A stretch of 64,000 nt of DNA from Alopecurus myosuroides (GCA_028641055.1 CM054060.1:296768462-296832461); one strand, 5' to 3'; counted from the first letter of the stretch, positions 44,752 through 57,490 are shown. Notes: generated by a model not told the origin, from the letters alone. Numbers and translations: made by a program.

Positions 44752-47051
44752 CTATAACACTTTATAGAACTCATCTAGTTGTGTACATATCATGGAACAC
44801 ATGACTTCGAAATCTCAATTTCAATTTTGCTCATCAAGCGTCAAAACATTTGAATATTGATCAATTCATTTCCATGCGGCAAGAACCCCTTCTTGTCATT
44901 TCAATGTTGACTTACTTCAATACTTCATCTATGTACTATGGCTCAACCATATCAGGCGCTTCAATCTATCTCTATAGATATCGATGCCCAATATCTCTAT
45001 AACCTAAGCCTTTCATCAACATGAAATCTTAACCGTGTTAATTTAAAATACATATTTTCCAATCAACTATATGTCATCTACATAAAGCACTAGAAATATG
45101 TCTTAGCGCTCCCACTTAATTTCTTGTAACTCTACAAGTATCTTTACTGTTCATAATGGAATCAAGCTCTTTCTAGAAACCTTTTGAATTTTACAAAACT
45201 CTCCAACCGTTTCAAGTACACATCCTTGACCAAACACCCTAGAGAGGAAATTTGGTTTTGTTATTCAGATGCCATATCAAAATATGTAACTTTTGCTAGG
45301 AACTATCCGTAAAGACTAAAGTATCACTACGGAAGATCAAAATCTTATCATAGTCAAATATTTGAACTTTGTTGAAAACATAACGTGTAAATATCCATGT
45401 ATTTTTTCTATATAGAACCGTTTGCAATCATTAGGCCTCATGCCTTCCGAATGTACTACCAAGTCACATACTTGATATTCCTACAGGGATACTATCTCGG
45501 ATATAATGACGCATAGCCAATTTTACGAAGTCAGGGGCCATCATTTACTTTCTTCATAAGTTGTAGGTCCTATGTTGTCAAAACAACACTTCGTTCTCAA
45601 ACCTACAAGTTGGTCTAATTACAAAGTTTTACGACCTTCGTGGTTCACTTCGCAAACTCATTTGAAGTATCTACAACACATGTAGTGTCTTCAATTTAGT
45701 CAAAATAGTAAACCCCAGAACAACTTCCAGTGTTGTGCTACTCTTGACATGATAACGAATATTTTCTAATCTCGTCGAGTTTGTACTGTCCTCCCACTCA
45801 CTTCTTTCGCAAGAACTACTTTCTTGAGAAGTGAACCCTTTCTAACAAACATCATTTATTTTTGGTTCGGTGATAGGAGAAGTCCCCAACGCTTTCTTTG
45901 AGATAACCTTATAAACATATATTTGTATGATTTTGGTTGTAAATATTTTACACATGCTATACATAATAAAATTTAAGAAAGACAATTTGGGTAACTACCA
46001 AAGCCAAAACTTATATGTTGTCAGTTTCAAAGATCATGATGGCGCTCTTGTTAGTGTAAAAGCGGCAGTATCTAATGTATAAACAACAAAAAATATAATG
46101 GAATTTTATTTATCTTACTATGTCCAACAGGGTTCGATTATGTCTCTCAAACACTCCATACTTATGTGGGGTATACGAGAAAGATAAGTTATAGAACAAT
46201 TCTGCAACTCCTTAGATGTTTTGCTAAACTCTTAACTCAAACTTTATCCTTTATGATCCAATCATGAATATTTGGTTATCTTGTTACGATGATGTTTACT
46301 TCATACTAACAATACTTTGAACTAATTCAAAAATGTCAAATTTCTTTCTCATTAAATATATATACTAATATATCTACTCAAATGAGCGGTGGAATTTTAT
46401 GAAGGAAAATTAATCCACCACACACGACTACACATAATGGACCATATACATCAATATTTATAATATCCATTAAATTAGTCGTCCATTCTACTTTGCCCTA
46501 TGAACGGAGTTTTAGTCATCTTTTGGAAGAGGTCTCACAAGCATCAACTTATTCAAAACAAAATGACTCCGGAAGTCCATTAACATGAAGTTCCTTCATG
46601 TTTTCCTTTCCAATATGAAATGAAATGGCGGTGTCACAATTTAAGTGAAATTCTATAACTTTACATCTTGCGACCTTTAGCATTTAGTCTTATAGATGTT
46701 TAATTTACCAACACGATTTATATTAACTCATCCATCAATTATGGAGTATGGTCATAGTTTGAAAATCTTATTTGTTCTCACAAAAGACTAGAACAAAATA
46801 ACAACTTATTAAGTTCTTAAAATAAATCCTGAAGATTTGGTTCGATACGATAGTGAGCATAATAACACTTTATTTACGTTCTTGTCGTGATCGATACCAC
46901 ATTTTTTTTACTAGTTCTTTTAGTCCCTTGTATTTTTTGCATTGTGTTGCTTTGTATGAAAATTCATACAAACAAATCTGGTATCAAAATACCCAAAAAT
47001 ATTTTGTTTAACTAGCAGTACATCTATAACTAAAAATACTTCCTCCACCTA
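44752..47051 (-). pseudogene. Copia pol remnant of element H (integrase and reverse transcriptase)
   Basis: On the minus strand, 46175 down to 46115 encodes YTPHKYGVFERHNRTLLDIV, matching the copia integrase motif YTPQQNGVxERxNRTLL. Further down, 45084-45073 encodes YVDD within VLYVDDI, the reverse transcriptase catalytic signature. The order integrase then RT is the copia order. The rest has many stops and shifts, so no protein can be made. The region is AT-rich, as expected for an old, C-to-T-decayed element. Confidence 0.8.
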
Positions 47052-48028
47052 AAAGTTCTCACAATCTTCATTAGCAATGTTAGTGTAATCAAAATAATAA
47101 ATACACTTGGTTTAGTTTCAACACAAGTCTAAAACTCCATTTAAAACATTAACTATTGTCACAACTTATTTTAAAGCTCTTCCATCCCAAAGAACACAAA
47201 AGAAAAAGGATTAAGAGGCAAACGCAAATATTGGCAGAAATATGTCAAAGCAGAACAACAGGTAAAGCTAATTTTTTTCGAAAATCTTCTGTTGCTCGAT
47301 AAAAAAGTGGGAAACTCATGGAAGTTAGATAACAACGTGGGGCATGTGTATATTTTTTTCCAAGAAATCCGATGTTATAGCTGAGAGAAATAATTATTTT
47401 TGTGTTAGCCCATTTTTTCCAGAATAGCAACTTCCCCAAATCGCACTACCTCTCTATAGAGGTTACTCTTGGCACAAAAATGAAATAAACCTTATAAGGA
47501 GCGGTTGCTACAGAGGTAAAAAATTCATATACACAAATGGAACAACAAAAAATAGAAGAAAACAAAAAGGAAACGAAGAAAAACAAAAGTGGGTTCCCTC
47601 ACACAAGTGCTTTTCTTTAACGCCTTTTAGCAAGGCATAATGATTTTAAAAGATGCTCACATAAGGATAAGAATTAAAGAAAAATAAGACAACATCAAGA
47701 AGAAAAATATAAAATACATTTAAGTCTAACCCACTTCCTATGCATAGGAATCTTGTAAGGAAACAAATTAATGAAGCACAAATCAACTAGCATAGGATTA
47801 GAAAAAAAGAATCAACTTCAAAATTTTCATCATAAAGAGGGGTGTTTTAGTAACATAAAAATTTCCACAGCCATATTTTCCTCTCTAATAACAACTCTCA
47901 GTAGCATCCTGAACAAACTCCACAATGTAACCATCACATAAAACATTCTTGTCATGAGCCACATGCATAAAACTATTATTACTTTCCACGTAAGCATAGT
48001 CATTCTCATTAACAGTAGTGGGAGAAAA

Positions 48029-48431
48029 TTAAAAAAAATAGCTATCATTGTAGTCATCATAAATAGCTATCACAATAAATTTTCTCCTCAATAGTAGGTG
48101 GACTGAAAATATCATATTCATCATTGTAATTATCATATATTGGAGGCATGGTATCATAAAATTAAACTTTCTCCTCCATGCTTGGGGGATAAAAATACCA
48201 TATTGATCAAAACCCACTTCCCCAAGCTTAAAGTTTTCCAAAGTAAGAAATAATGATGTTCAAAGAATTCATACTAATAACATTGCTACTAGCATGCAAA
48301 TAAAGTTCCATAGGTTTTTTAATTTTTTCTTCAAACACTTCTTGTACTAACTCAAGATAAATTTCATAAAGATCTCTCATATTTTTATTTTTTCCATTAA
48401 GCCTAACTAGTAAAATAAAAACAAGAAACAA
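48029..48431 (-). pseudogene. Decayed copy of element A's acidic ORF in element D
   Basis: Minus-strand frames give KNMRDLYEIYLELVQEVFEE, then a run like MELYLHASSNVISMNSLNII, then FSP-type words. These match the start and middle of A's 12000-12482 product. Shifts near 48230 and 48060 break it. The hydrophobic second frame can be traced further, to about 47820. Confidence 0.75.
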
Positions 48432-48477
48432 AAGGATAAAATTGCAAGATCTAAAGAGATATCTTCAAGCTCTAACC

Positions 48478-48495
48478 TCCCAGGCACCGACGCCA
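48478..48495 (-). other. Decayed tRNA-Asp primer-binding site of element D
   Basis: Same position as in A and B, with three mismatches to the tRNA-Asp complement. Confidence 0.6.
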
Positions 48496-48505
48496 AAAAA
48501 GATCT

Positions 48506-49488
48506 TGATGTATACTACACGTTGCTACTCTTGCAGACTGTGTTGGGCCTCCAAGTGTAGAGGTTTGTAGGACATCAGCAAATTTCCCACAAGTGAGTAG
48601 CCCAAGGTTTATCAAACTCAAGGAGGTATAGGTTGAATGTATCCCTCTCAAGCAACCCTACAATTAAGAAGTATCTTGTGTCCCCAACACACCCAACACA
48701 ATTTTCAGTTGTATAGGTGCACTAGTTTGGCGAAGAGATAGTGAAATACATGTGATATGGATGGTAAAGCAAGGTATTGTAAATCTGTAATAAAAATGGC
48801 TGCAAGCAAACAAGTGGTAAAACTAAAATAATACAATATAAAAATGGTGGAAAACAAGGCCTAGGGATCATACTTTCACTAGTGTCAACTCTCAACAACA
48901 TTAACATAATTAAACATATGATACTTACTCTAACAACATGCATGAAAGACATAGCTCGAAAACCATTCCTCGTGAATCAAATAGAATGAGAATCGCGTAG
49001 GGCTACGCAAGCACACCTCAAAGTTCACGTTCCCGTCAAAGAACACCCCAACCCTGTCACTTTGGGCATCCAAAGATAGTACTAATAAGAACCACAACCT
49101 ATCTCTTGAAAAGTATCTTTCTAATCAATCTACAACACCCACACTGTCACCTTGGCACTACAGATATTATACTAAACACAAGCATCAAGAAACCTCATGA
49201 TTCCAATTTAACCCAACATAGTAAGAACAAGATCATGATAAGTATCCTTCTAATTCAAGGTCCATAGAGTCACACATGGCACCCGCACTGTCAACATGGA
49301 ACAAAGGTGACTCCAGATAATTATACTACATAAAACCAATTGAGCACATCGGATCCATTACATAATGAAGGGGAAACACCATAGATTCAACAATGATAAC
49401 ATAACACACGATCACAATAAATATCACATCATGAGAGAGATAGATAACCACATAGCTACTAGCACGAGCCCTCAGCCCCGAGGAGGGA
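48506..49488 (-). repeat. 5' LTR of element D, distal part
   Basis: Ends TACATCA on the minus strand at 48506. It continues, after removal of E, with 57491-58039. Confidence 0.8.
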
Positions 49489-51044
49489 TGATACGTCATA
49501 AATGAATCCTTAATTTCTGATGTTCCACGTTGTTTTCATGGTGTTTCCTACATGTTCTCTATACACTTTATGCTTTTTTATCGATTTTACGGACTAACCT
49601 ATTGACAAGATGCCATAGAGCCAGTTTCCTGTTTTCTGTGATTTTAGTTTCAGAAAATTGTTCTAGAAATATTCTCGGAATTGGAAAATTCGAAGTCCAG
49701 AGGTCCTAGAATTCCCGAAGAGACCCGGAGGGGGGGGGGGGCACACCATAGGGCGGCGCGCCCCCTAGCGACGCCATGGGGTGGTGTGGGCCTCCCAGGC
49801 CTCCATCACCTTTGCCCTTTCGCCTATTTATACCCCCCGAGACGTAAACCCTAAAGATATACCACTTTGTCCCGAAAAACACCTGAGGCCGCCGTCATCG
49901 TCATCTCGAGACCGGGAGGGTTCTGGAGCTCTCCACGGCACCCTGCCGGGAGGGGAATTCATCACCTGAGGGGTCTACACCACCATGCCCTCCTCCGAAG
50001 TGATGCGTGAGTAGTTCATCCCTGGACTACGGGTCCATAGCAGTAGCTAGATGGTTGTCCTCTCCACTTTGTACCTCATGTTTAGATCTCGTGAGCTTCC
50101 TCACATGATCGAGATCATATTTATGTAATGCTACATGTTGTGTTTGCTGGGATCTGATGAATGTTGAATGCTATGTCTTCTGATTATCAATCTATCATGT
50201 TATCTTCATGCATATGTTATTCATGATCTTGCATGATCTCCATTATTAGTAGATGCTCTAGCCAAGTAGATGTTAGTAACTCCAAGAGGGAGTATTTATG
50301 TTCGATAGTGGGTTCATGCCTCCTTTGCATCTATGCTCGAGTGACAGAAACGTGACGGATGGAGGATGTGTTGTTCCCATTAGGGAGAAAACAACGGTGT
50401 TTAATTAGTTTACATTGTTTACATTACACACTTTGCTTATTGCGATAATCTGTTGCTAGCAACTTAATACCCAACGTTTGTTCGGATGATATTCGGAGGG
50501 TGGATTATTAGTCATAGATGCAGTTGGATGACGGTCTATGTATTTTGTTGTAATGCCCGCATGAATCACATAGTAATCTTTATGTCTTGCTTATGCACTA
50601 CGGTGCAACCTTCATTTCTGTCAATTTCCCAATGGTAATTTTTTTCACCACACATGTTATTTATCTTTCACGGAGAGACACCACTAGTGAACTGTGGACC
50701 CCGATCCATTTTCCTCATACTGATAAAACACCCACTGCTTTCATACTGCTTCTACTGCTTTCCTATTGTTTTCACACCATACATTTAACCTCTTTGTGTT
50801 CATCAAAACTGGTGAGATTGACAACCTCACTTCTACGTTGGGGCAAAGTGATTTGATTGTGTTGTGTAGGTTCCACGTTGCCGCTGAATCGGTAGTGCGC
50901 CCTGCCACCTCAGCTGCATCAACCTTCAGAGATTGCTTATCCTCCTACTGGTTGATTCAACCTTGGTTTCTTTTCTGAGGGAAAACTTTCCGCTGCACTC
51001 TTCACAACCTTCCACTTGGGGTTTACCAACATCAGTCTGCATCA
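49489..51044 (+). repeat. 5' LTR of element E
   Basis: 1556 bp, with a TATA-like CTATTTATAC at about 49823-49832 after a GC-rich segment with a G-run (about 49731-49741). Confidence 0.92.
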
Positions 51045-51052
51045 AAGTTTTC

Positions 51053-51070
51053 TGGCGCCATTGCCGGGAG
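51053..51070 (+). other. Primer-binding site of element E (tRNA-Asp type)
   Basis: TGGCGCCATTGCCGGGAG, three mismatches to the tRNA-Asp complement, eight bases after the LTR. Confidence 0.75.
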
Positions 51071-51237
51071 GAAGAGAATTTCTGCAAGGGGAGTCTCTCA
51101 GTTCCAATCTCTTTACTTTTTTGTTTTGTTTTTCTTAGTTTATTTTATTTTGTCTTGTTTGCTTCTCTTTATCAAAAACACAAAAAATAGTTCTTATTCT
51201 CGTTGTTACTTTTGTTACCTCATTGTTATTTTTCATC

Positions 51238-51624
51238 ATGTTGTTCCCTAGGTTTACCCTGAAAGATCTGCCAGTAGGAAGTGGTTCTATACTTGGAAAG
51301 GATACCATTAAAGAATTCTTTGATCATGTTAGTAAGCATGATAATTTTGAGGAAAAAACCATAGTAGAACTTGCTCCAATTTATGAGACTGCTGCAACTT
51401 CTTTAGTTCACATTTTAGAAGCTAGGTTTGTTAACCTTCATCCCCTATTACAGCATATGATCCTCAACTTGAATAACATTGAAGATGTTAATAAAAGAAA
51501 ATTTATCTTAGAAACCATGCTTAAAGAATTTGGAGATGTTGCTATTGAAGCTAGAAAAGTCTTTGATCGTTTCAATATGCTTGGCTCATGTGTAGATATT
51601 TTTGGTGATCTTGAAAAAAAATGA
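51238..51624 (+). CDS. Small retrotransposon ORF of element E, function unknown
   Basis: 128 residues from the ATG at 51238 (MLFPRFTLKDLPVGSGSILG); an upstream in-frame TTG is less likely. It occupies the gag position but shows no gag domain, zinc knuckle or protease. It looks mostly helical: KDTIKEFFDHVSKHDNF, then ETAATSLVHILEARFVNLHP, then KRKFILETMLKEFGDVAIEA. It stops after a run of eight A (51614-51621), and a +1 frame continues as the next entry. It is unrelated, as far as I can see, to A's ORF. Confidence 0.55.
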   Translation: MLFPRFTLKDLPVGSGSILGKDTIKEFFDHVSKHDNFEEKTIVELAPIYETAATSLVHILEARFVNLHPLLQHMILNLNNIEDVNKRKFILETMLKEFGDVAIEARKVFDRFNMLGSCVDIFGDLEKK

Positions 51625-51808
51625 CTCTAATAATGAAAAGGCGTATAAAATACCAATCCCGTTTAAAATGGTAGCACTGCATGAAGCCCAAGAAAAGAAT
51701 TTTGATTGGATTGTTCCTGAGAATTTATTTGATGAGAATAGTAAGCCTAAAAGTTATAAGAGAGGAGCCTCTCAAACTCACTTAGATAAAAATAAAATGT
51801 ATTATTAA
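51602..51808 (+). CDS. Continuation frame of element E's ORF
   Basis: After the A8 run the +1 frame reads NDSNNEKAYKIPIPFKMVAL and ends with a basic tail (KPKSYKRGASQTHLDKNK) at a stop at 51806-51808. The plain reading is a one-base length change in the A-run; ribosomal slippage on the A-run is the alternative. It has no ATG of its own in good context (the one at 51602 overlaps the first ORF). Confidence 0.4.
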   Translation: MVILKKNDSNNEKAYKIPIPFKMVALHEAQEKNFDWIVPENLFDENSKPKSYKRGASQTHLDKNKMYY

Positions 51809-53665
51809 GGAATTGCCAAATCTTGATTTGAATGCCTCTTCACTCGAAAATACTTGATTCCACTTTTCTGGGCCTAGCTAAAAGGCGTTAAAGAAAAACA
51901 CTTCTTGGGAGATAACCCATAGTTTTATTTTTTTGCTTTGTTTTTATATTTTTTATTTGAGTCAAGGGGTTTTATAATTTTGTAGAAACTCCTCTGTATC
52001 TTTATTTTCATGTTTTAGTAGTGCCAAGTAAGGTTTCTGACGAGAGTTGGAGTTGTTTTTCGGATTTCTGCGCAGGAAACAGATTTCTGCTGTTCACCGT
52101 ACAAAATCGTATAAATCATAATGACCTGAAATTTCTTGTGATTATTCCTCGGCTAATTACGCAACTTGTTCGTTCTTTAAGTTTTTCGATCTGATCAACA
52201 TAAGTGCCTCGAAAAAATTCGTCTTTACAAATTGTTCTGGTTCTTGACAGATTCTGCCATTTTTCTTGCATTTGCTCTTTTGCGATGTCAAGTGGATTTC
52301 TTTGCTTCACGAAACATAAGTGGCTGTAGCTAATGTTTAAAATTATCAATAGCAATTTTTCCATATAGAAACCATGGATTTTTTTAATTGTTGCACTAAC
52401 CCTCTAATGCGAATTACTCTTTGAGTGTGGTGTGAAGGAAGTTTTCAAGGGTCAAGAGAAGAGGGTGATATATATGATCAAGAAGAGTGCAAGGTCAAAT
52501 CTTGGGGATGACCCCGTGGTTCATCCAAGAATATTTTAAGAATACTCAAGCATCTAATCTTGGGGATTACCAAGGCATCCCCTTCTTCATCAACTATCTA
52601 TCAGGTCACTTCTAGTGAAACTATATTTTTATTCAGTCACATCATATGAAGTTTACTTGGAGCGTCTGTTTGTTTTTCTTTTGTTTTCCTTTGTTTTCTT
52701 TTGTTTTCCTTGCTGAAATAATATAGTTGGACCCTAGCATTCCTTTTTTGTGAGAGACACGCTCCGCTTTTTCGTTTGAATACTTGTTATGCTAGTATTC
52801 TTAGTTTTTCTTCTAGTTGCTGCAAAAATTCATGTTTAGCTTTTGTTTTCATTGCATCTCTTATTTAGAGCTGTTAGTTTTAGTAGTGTTATGTGATTAC
52901 TCTCATGTTTGCTTGCTGTAGCATTTAGATAGTTTTTGTTAAAGCATGTTTTGTATGGTGCTTGTTGGGAAAAGAAACTGTTGCTTGAGGCAGAATTTAT
53001 AACGGTGCAAGTAGAAGCTTGTATAGACTGTGGCTAGACTTGTTCATATCATACTATATTTTATTTTAATTCTAAAGCCTTTTGGTTATTTTGTAGCATG
53101 ATTATCCTCAAATAGCTGAGAGTGTTTAATGTGCCATTGAAAGAATCATGAGTTGTTTTTGTCATATTGAAGCATAAATTTGTGGTGTTCTCCTTTGGAT
53201 GTTTTATTTGGTTGACTTGGCGCATGCTCACACCATGTTTATGACTATGAACCAGTCACTTATAGCCTCCATGATAATTTAGTTTTTGAACTTGTGGTAC
53301 CACTTATGCTTTGATTAATGATGTTTATGTTGCTATGCATGATTATGGCTCTTGTGCTCTCTTGATTTGTCGCTCCCAGTCTTTTACTAGCCTCCACATG
53401 TACTGAGTATGAGCTCTACTCGTGCATCCAACTCCCAAAAACCAAAGTTTTTCCAATGTGTCCACCATACCTACCTACATGTGGTATTTAACCGCCACTC
53501 CAAAGTAAATTGCTCATGTGTTACCTTTAAAACTTTCAAAATTACTCCTGTTTTGTGCTTTTGTTTTAGCCCGTGAGGACGTAAATAGAGAATCTTCATC
53601 TCACTTGTTGATTAGACTTTCACACCCTGGACTAGTGGCTTCATCCGCTTATCCAATGATAGAAG

Positions 53666-53698
53666 AGCTGGCAGCGGGGTGCCCAGCCCCAAATTAAT
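53666..53698 (+). other. Conserved 33-base block (copy in E)
   Basis: Identical to the block in element A across AGCTGGCAGCGGGGTGCCCA and GCCCCAAATTAAT. Confidence 0.8.
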
Positions 53699-54542
53699 AA
53701 CAACAAATTCTCTTCACTATTTTTGCCCCTGATTTATTAGTCAAAGCATAATTGTGTAAACAAAAGAGAAAGAGGGATGACCTTCTAGCCAGATGCGTCC
53801 TTCTATGGGAGCCTCTCTTGTGAAGTCTAGTTGGCTTGTGACGTACTGTATTTTCTGTTTACCATTCGTTGATATAAGCATACACCTCTCTTAAAATATA
53901 GACACTCCTCCACAGTATGTGATTGTTGGCAGGCACCCGAGGATTCAGTTAGTCATGGTTTGTGTAATATGGATGGGAGGACTGTCAATCTTTTCAATAC
54001 CTCTTTTTAATAAAATAAAATAAAATCTTTGGCACATGAGTGATCCATGCTTCCCTCTACGAAGGGCCTTTCTTTTACTTTTATGTTGAGCCTCTATCTT
54101 TTAACTTTATGCACAGTTGAGAGAGCATATTTGCCATTCTAAGTTTTATGTGCATTTCTCCCATAAACATTATTAATTGATTAATGATGTGTTATTGCTT
54201 GTTCTCTAATTATTTGTTCTAGTCTTCCTCATGAACTTTGAAGGTGTCCTGGCATTTTTGTTTTGCCTCACTCTTAAGGACTAGCGAAATATCACTTTGC
54301 CATGTTTTCTCTATACTTGAAACAAACGTATATCTTTTGTTGCATTGTTATTCATGATCTTTTATTTGTGTTACTTCTCATGATGCAAGGTGATTGCTAT
54401 GCTTTATTATTAAAATTCTATTTATCATGCTTATGTTTAAGTTCAATGATCTCAACTTACTTATGCTTTTACATTATTGATGATCAAGTTTATGTTGGTA
54501 GCATGTCACCTAAGAAATTATGTGTTTTTATCGTTTACCTAC

Positions 54543-55934
54543 TGGTGTCTACGCATGCTTCTATTCTTCTATACAGTGTTGGGCCTCCAAGTGCAGAGGT
54601 TTGTAGATCAGCAGCAAGTTTCCCTTAAGTGGGTCACCCAAGGTTTACTGAACTCAGGGAGGTAGAGGTCAAAGATATCCCTCTCAAGCAACCCTGCAAT
54701 TAAGATACAAGAAGTCTCTTGTGTCCCCAACACACCCAATATCCTTGTCAAGTATATAGGTGCACTAGTTCGGCGAAGAGAGAGTAAAATGCAAGTAATA
54801 TGGATGAAAATAAGTGATAATAGCAATCTGAAATAAAAATGGCAGCAAGCAAACATGTAGCAGAACAAGCGGAAAATGGTGTTTCAATTCAAGGAAATAA
54901 GACCTAGGGCTCCTACTTTCACTAGTGGACACTCTCAACAATGATCACATAATTGAATGCATAAATATCTCTCTTCACTATGCTACTCTGAACCACTCTC
55001 TGGTCGAATAACAAACACCACTTCATTGCGTAGGGCTGTAACAACACTCCTCAAGTTTGTATTTCCATGTCTAGTTAACCCCACGCTGTCACTATGAGCG
55101 TCCTACAAGGTACTAAGCAAACTCCACAATTTCATAGGGTCATCCAACACAAGATATAAATATCATGCTAAACCACACGGTGCACAAACTGTCACCTTTA
55201 CACCGTGATCAAAGTGTTTACGGAGATCTCATAACAAAACCACTTGAGTAACATAATACATGAGGAGAAACATCTACTAATTCAACTAGATACAAAGCTC
55301 ATGATCACATAAAGATCACACCATGGGAGAGAGAGATGAACCACATAGCTACCGGTAGAGCCCTCAGCCTCGGGGGAGAACTACTCCCTCCTCATCATAG
55401 GAGACAGCAACGGTGATGGAGATGGTGGTGGAGTCGATGGAGATGGGTTCCGGGGGCACTTCCCCGTCCCGACAGGGTGCCAGAACATAGATCTGTCCCC
55501 CGAAACTTGTCGGTGGCGGCAGAGCTACAGATGTATTTTGTGGAAAAGGTCGATTCTTCTAGGGTTTATGCATCGGGGAGTATATATCGGCGAAAGGGCG
55601 ATGCCAGGGGGCCCACACCACCTGGCGGCGCGGCCATGGGGTGGTGGTGGCACCCTATGGTGTGGCCACCCTGTGGCCCCCCTCCAGGGCTCTTCGGGAA
55701 TTCTGGATGCTTCCGGGACTTCTAAGACTTCTGGCTTTCGAATCGTCCAATTTCGAGAATATTTCCACAACAACTTTTCTGAAACTAAAAACAGCAGAAA
55801 ACATGAACTGGCTCTGTGGCATCTTGTCAATAGGTTAGTCCCAGGAAATCGATAAAAATGACATAAAGTGTAAGGAAAACATGTGGGAAACAACATGGAA
55901 CATCAGAAATTAAGGATACATTTATGACGTATCA
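54543..55934 (-). repeat. Solo LTR of the element A family, minus strand
   Basis: 1392 bp. Minus strand starts TGATACGTCATAAATGTATC and ends GCATGCGTAGACACCA. Perfect TSD CCTAC at 54538-54542 and 55935-55939. No internal sequence, so it arose by recombination between the two LTRs of a full element. The target is the first arm of E's PPT-proximal hairpin. Confidence 0.95.
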
Positions 55935-55954
55935 CCTACTCGAGGACGAGTAGG
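55935..55954 (+). repeat. Hairpin upstream of the polypurine tract (E)
   Basis: Arms CCTACTCG / CGAGTAGG, loop AGGA. The first five bases are also the TSD of the solo LTR. Confidence 0.85.
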
Positions 55955-55972
55955 AACTAAGTTTGGGGATGT

Positions 55973-57485
55973 TGATACATCATACACGTATCCTTAATTT
56001 CTGATGTTCCATGTTGTTTTCATGTTGTTTCCTACATGTTTGCTATACACTTTATGCCTTTTTTTATCGATTTTTTGGACTAACCTATCGACAAGATGCC
56101 ACAGAGCTAGTTCCCTGTTTTCTGATGTTTTTAGTTTCAGAAAAGTTGTTTTGGAAATATTCTCAGAATTGAAAAATTCGAAGTCCGGAGGTCCTATAAT
56201 TCCCGAACATTCCACGGAGTCCCGAAGAGATCCGGAGGGGGGCCACAGGGGGCCCACACCATAGGGCGGCGCGCCCCTGGCCGCGCCATGGGGTGGTGTG
56301 GGGACCCCCAGGCCTCCACCACCTTTGCCCTTTCTCCTATTTATACCCCCGAGATGTAAACCCTAAAGATATACCACTTCGTCCCGAAAAACACCCGAGG
56401 CCGCCGTCAGCGTCATCCCGAGATCGTGATGGTTCTGGAGCTCTCTCTGGCACCCTGCCGGGAGGGGAATTCATCACCGGAGGGGTCTACACCACCATGC
56501 CCTCCTCCGAAGTGATGCGTGAGTAGTTCATCCCGGGACTACGGGTCCATAGCAGTAGCTAGATGGTTGTTCTCTCCACTTTGTAGCTCATGTTTAGATC
56601 TCGTGAGCTTCCAGACATGATCGAGATCATCTTTATGTAATGCTACATGTTGTGTTTGCTGGGATCTGATGAATGTTGAATGCTATGTCTTCTGATTATC
56701 AATCTATCATGTTATCTTCATGCATATTTTATTTATGATCTTGCATGCTCTCCGTTATTAGTAGATTCTATGGCTAAGTAGATGCTAGTAACTCCAAGAG
56801 GGAGTATTTATGCTCGGTAGTGGGTTCATGCCTCCTTTGCATCTGTGCTCGAGTGACAGAAGTGTGACAGATGGAGGATGTGTTGTTGCCATTAGGGAGA
56901 AAACAACGGCGTTTACTTAGTTTATATTGTTTACATTACACACTTTTCTTACTGTGATAATTTGTTGCTAGCAACTTAATACCCAACGTTTGTTCGTATG
57001 ATATTCGGAGTGTGGATTATTAGTCACAGATGCAGTTGGATGACGGTCTATGTATTTTGTTGTAATGCCCGCATGAATCACATAGTAATATTTATGTCTT
57101 GCATATGCACTACGGTGCAACCTTCATTTCTGTCAATTGCCCAGCAGTAATTTGTTCACCACCCATGTTATTTATCTTTCACGGAGAGACACCACTAGTG
57201 AACCGTGGACCCCGGTCCATTTTTCTCATACTGATAAAACACATACTACTTTCACACTGCTTTCATACTGCTGCGACGTTGGGGCAAAGTGATTTGATTG
57301 CGTTGTGTAGGTTCCACGTTGGTGCTGAACCGGTAGTGCGTCCTGCCACCTTAGCTGCATCAACCTTTAGAGATTGCTTGTCCTCCTACTGGTCTATTCA
57401 ACCTTCGTTTCTTTTCTGAGGGAAAACTTGCCGCTGCACTCTTCACAACCTTCCACTTGGGGTTTACCAACGCCAGTCCGCATCA
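55973..57485 (+). repeat. 3' LTR of element E
   Basis: 1513 bp, partner of 49489-51044; TATA-like sequence at about 56336-56345. It is followed by the TSD copy AGGGA. Confidence 0.92.
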
Positions 57486-57490
57486 AGGGA

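Larger units (their letters stand above)
31517..47051 (-). mobile_element. Element H: decayed copia-type retrotransposon, minus strand, interrupted and truncated
   Basis: A copia-type LTR at 31517-33149 is followed by the complement of a purine-rich tract (33150-33165). Internal pieces lie at 33150-33422, 34741-35085 and 44752-47051. The last carries reverse transcriptase and integrase signatures on the minus strand in copia order (integrase upstream of RT). The inside was hit by a copia LTR (33423-34740) and by element G (35086-44746). The 5' LTR and gag are missing; homology to element D starts at about 47052, so a deletion or recombination joined the two. It resembles the Angela/BARE group, but the family is not certain. 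Confidence 0.72.
47052..49488 (-). mobile_element. Element D, left piece (A-like non-autonomous gypsy element, minus, truncated)
   Basis: Homologous in reverse to element A: 5' LTR part (48506-49488), decayed primer site, decayed small ORF, and part of the 3' non-coding region up to about 47052, where it stops against H. Element E is inserted in its 5' LTR; the rest of that LTR is 57491-58039. The TSD AGGGA of E at 49484-49488 and 57486-57490 proves the two pieces were joined. Confidence 0.85.
51809..55972 (+). other. 3' non-coding region of element E (interrupted by a solo LTR)
   Basis: Homologous along much of its length to 12826-15594 of A. PPT-like words at about 52497-52511 and 52556-52566, an eroded hairpin near 52562-52581, shared module from about 53206, PPT-proximal hairpin at 55935-55954 and PPT-like tract at 55958-55972 (TAAGTTTGGGGATGT). 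Confidence 0.8.
49489..57485 (+). mobile_element. Element E: complete non-autonomous gypsy-type LTR retrotransposon
   Basis: LTRs 49489-51044 and 55973-57485 begin TGATACGTCATAAATG / TGATACATCATACACG and end GTC(T/C)GCATCA. The TSD AGGGA is at 49484-49488 and 57486-57490. Inside: tRNA-Asp-like primer site, a small ORF unlike gag, a long 3' non-coding region with the shared module, hairpin and PPT. A solo LTR (54543-55934) sits inside. No pol genes. Confidence 0.95.
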
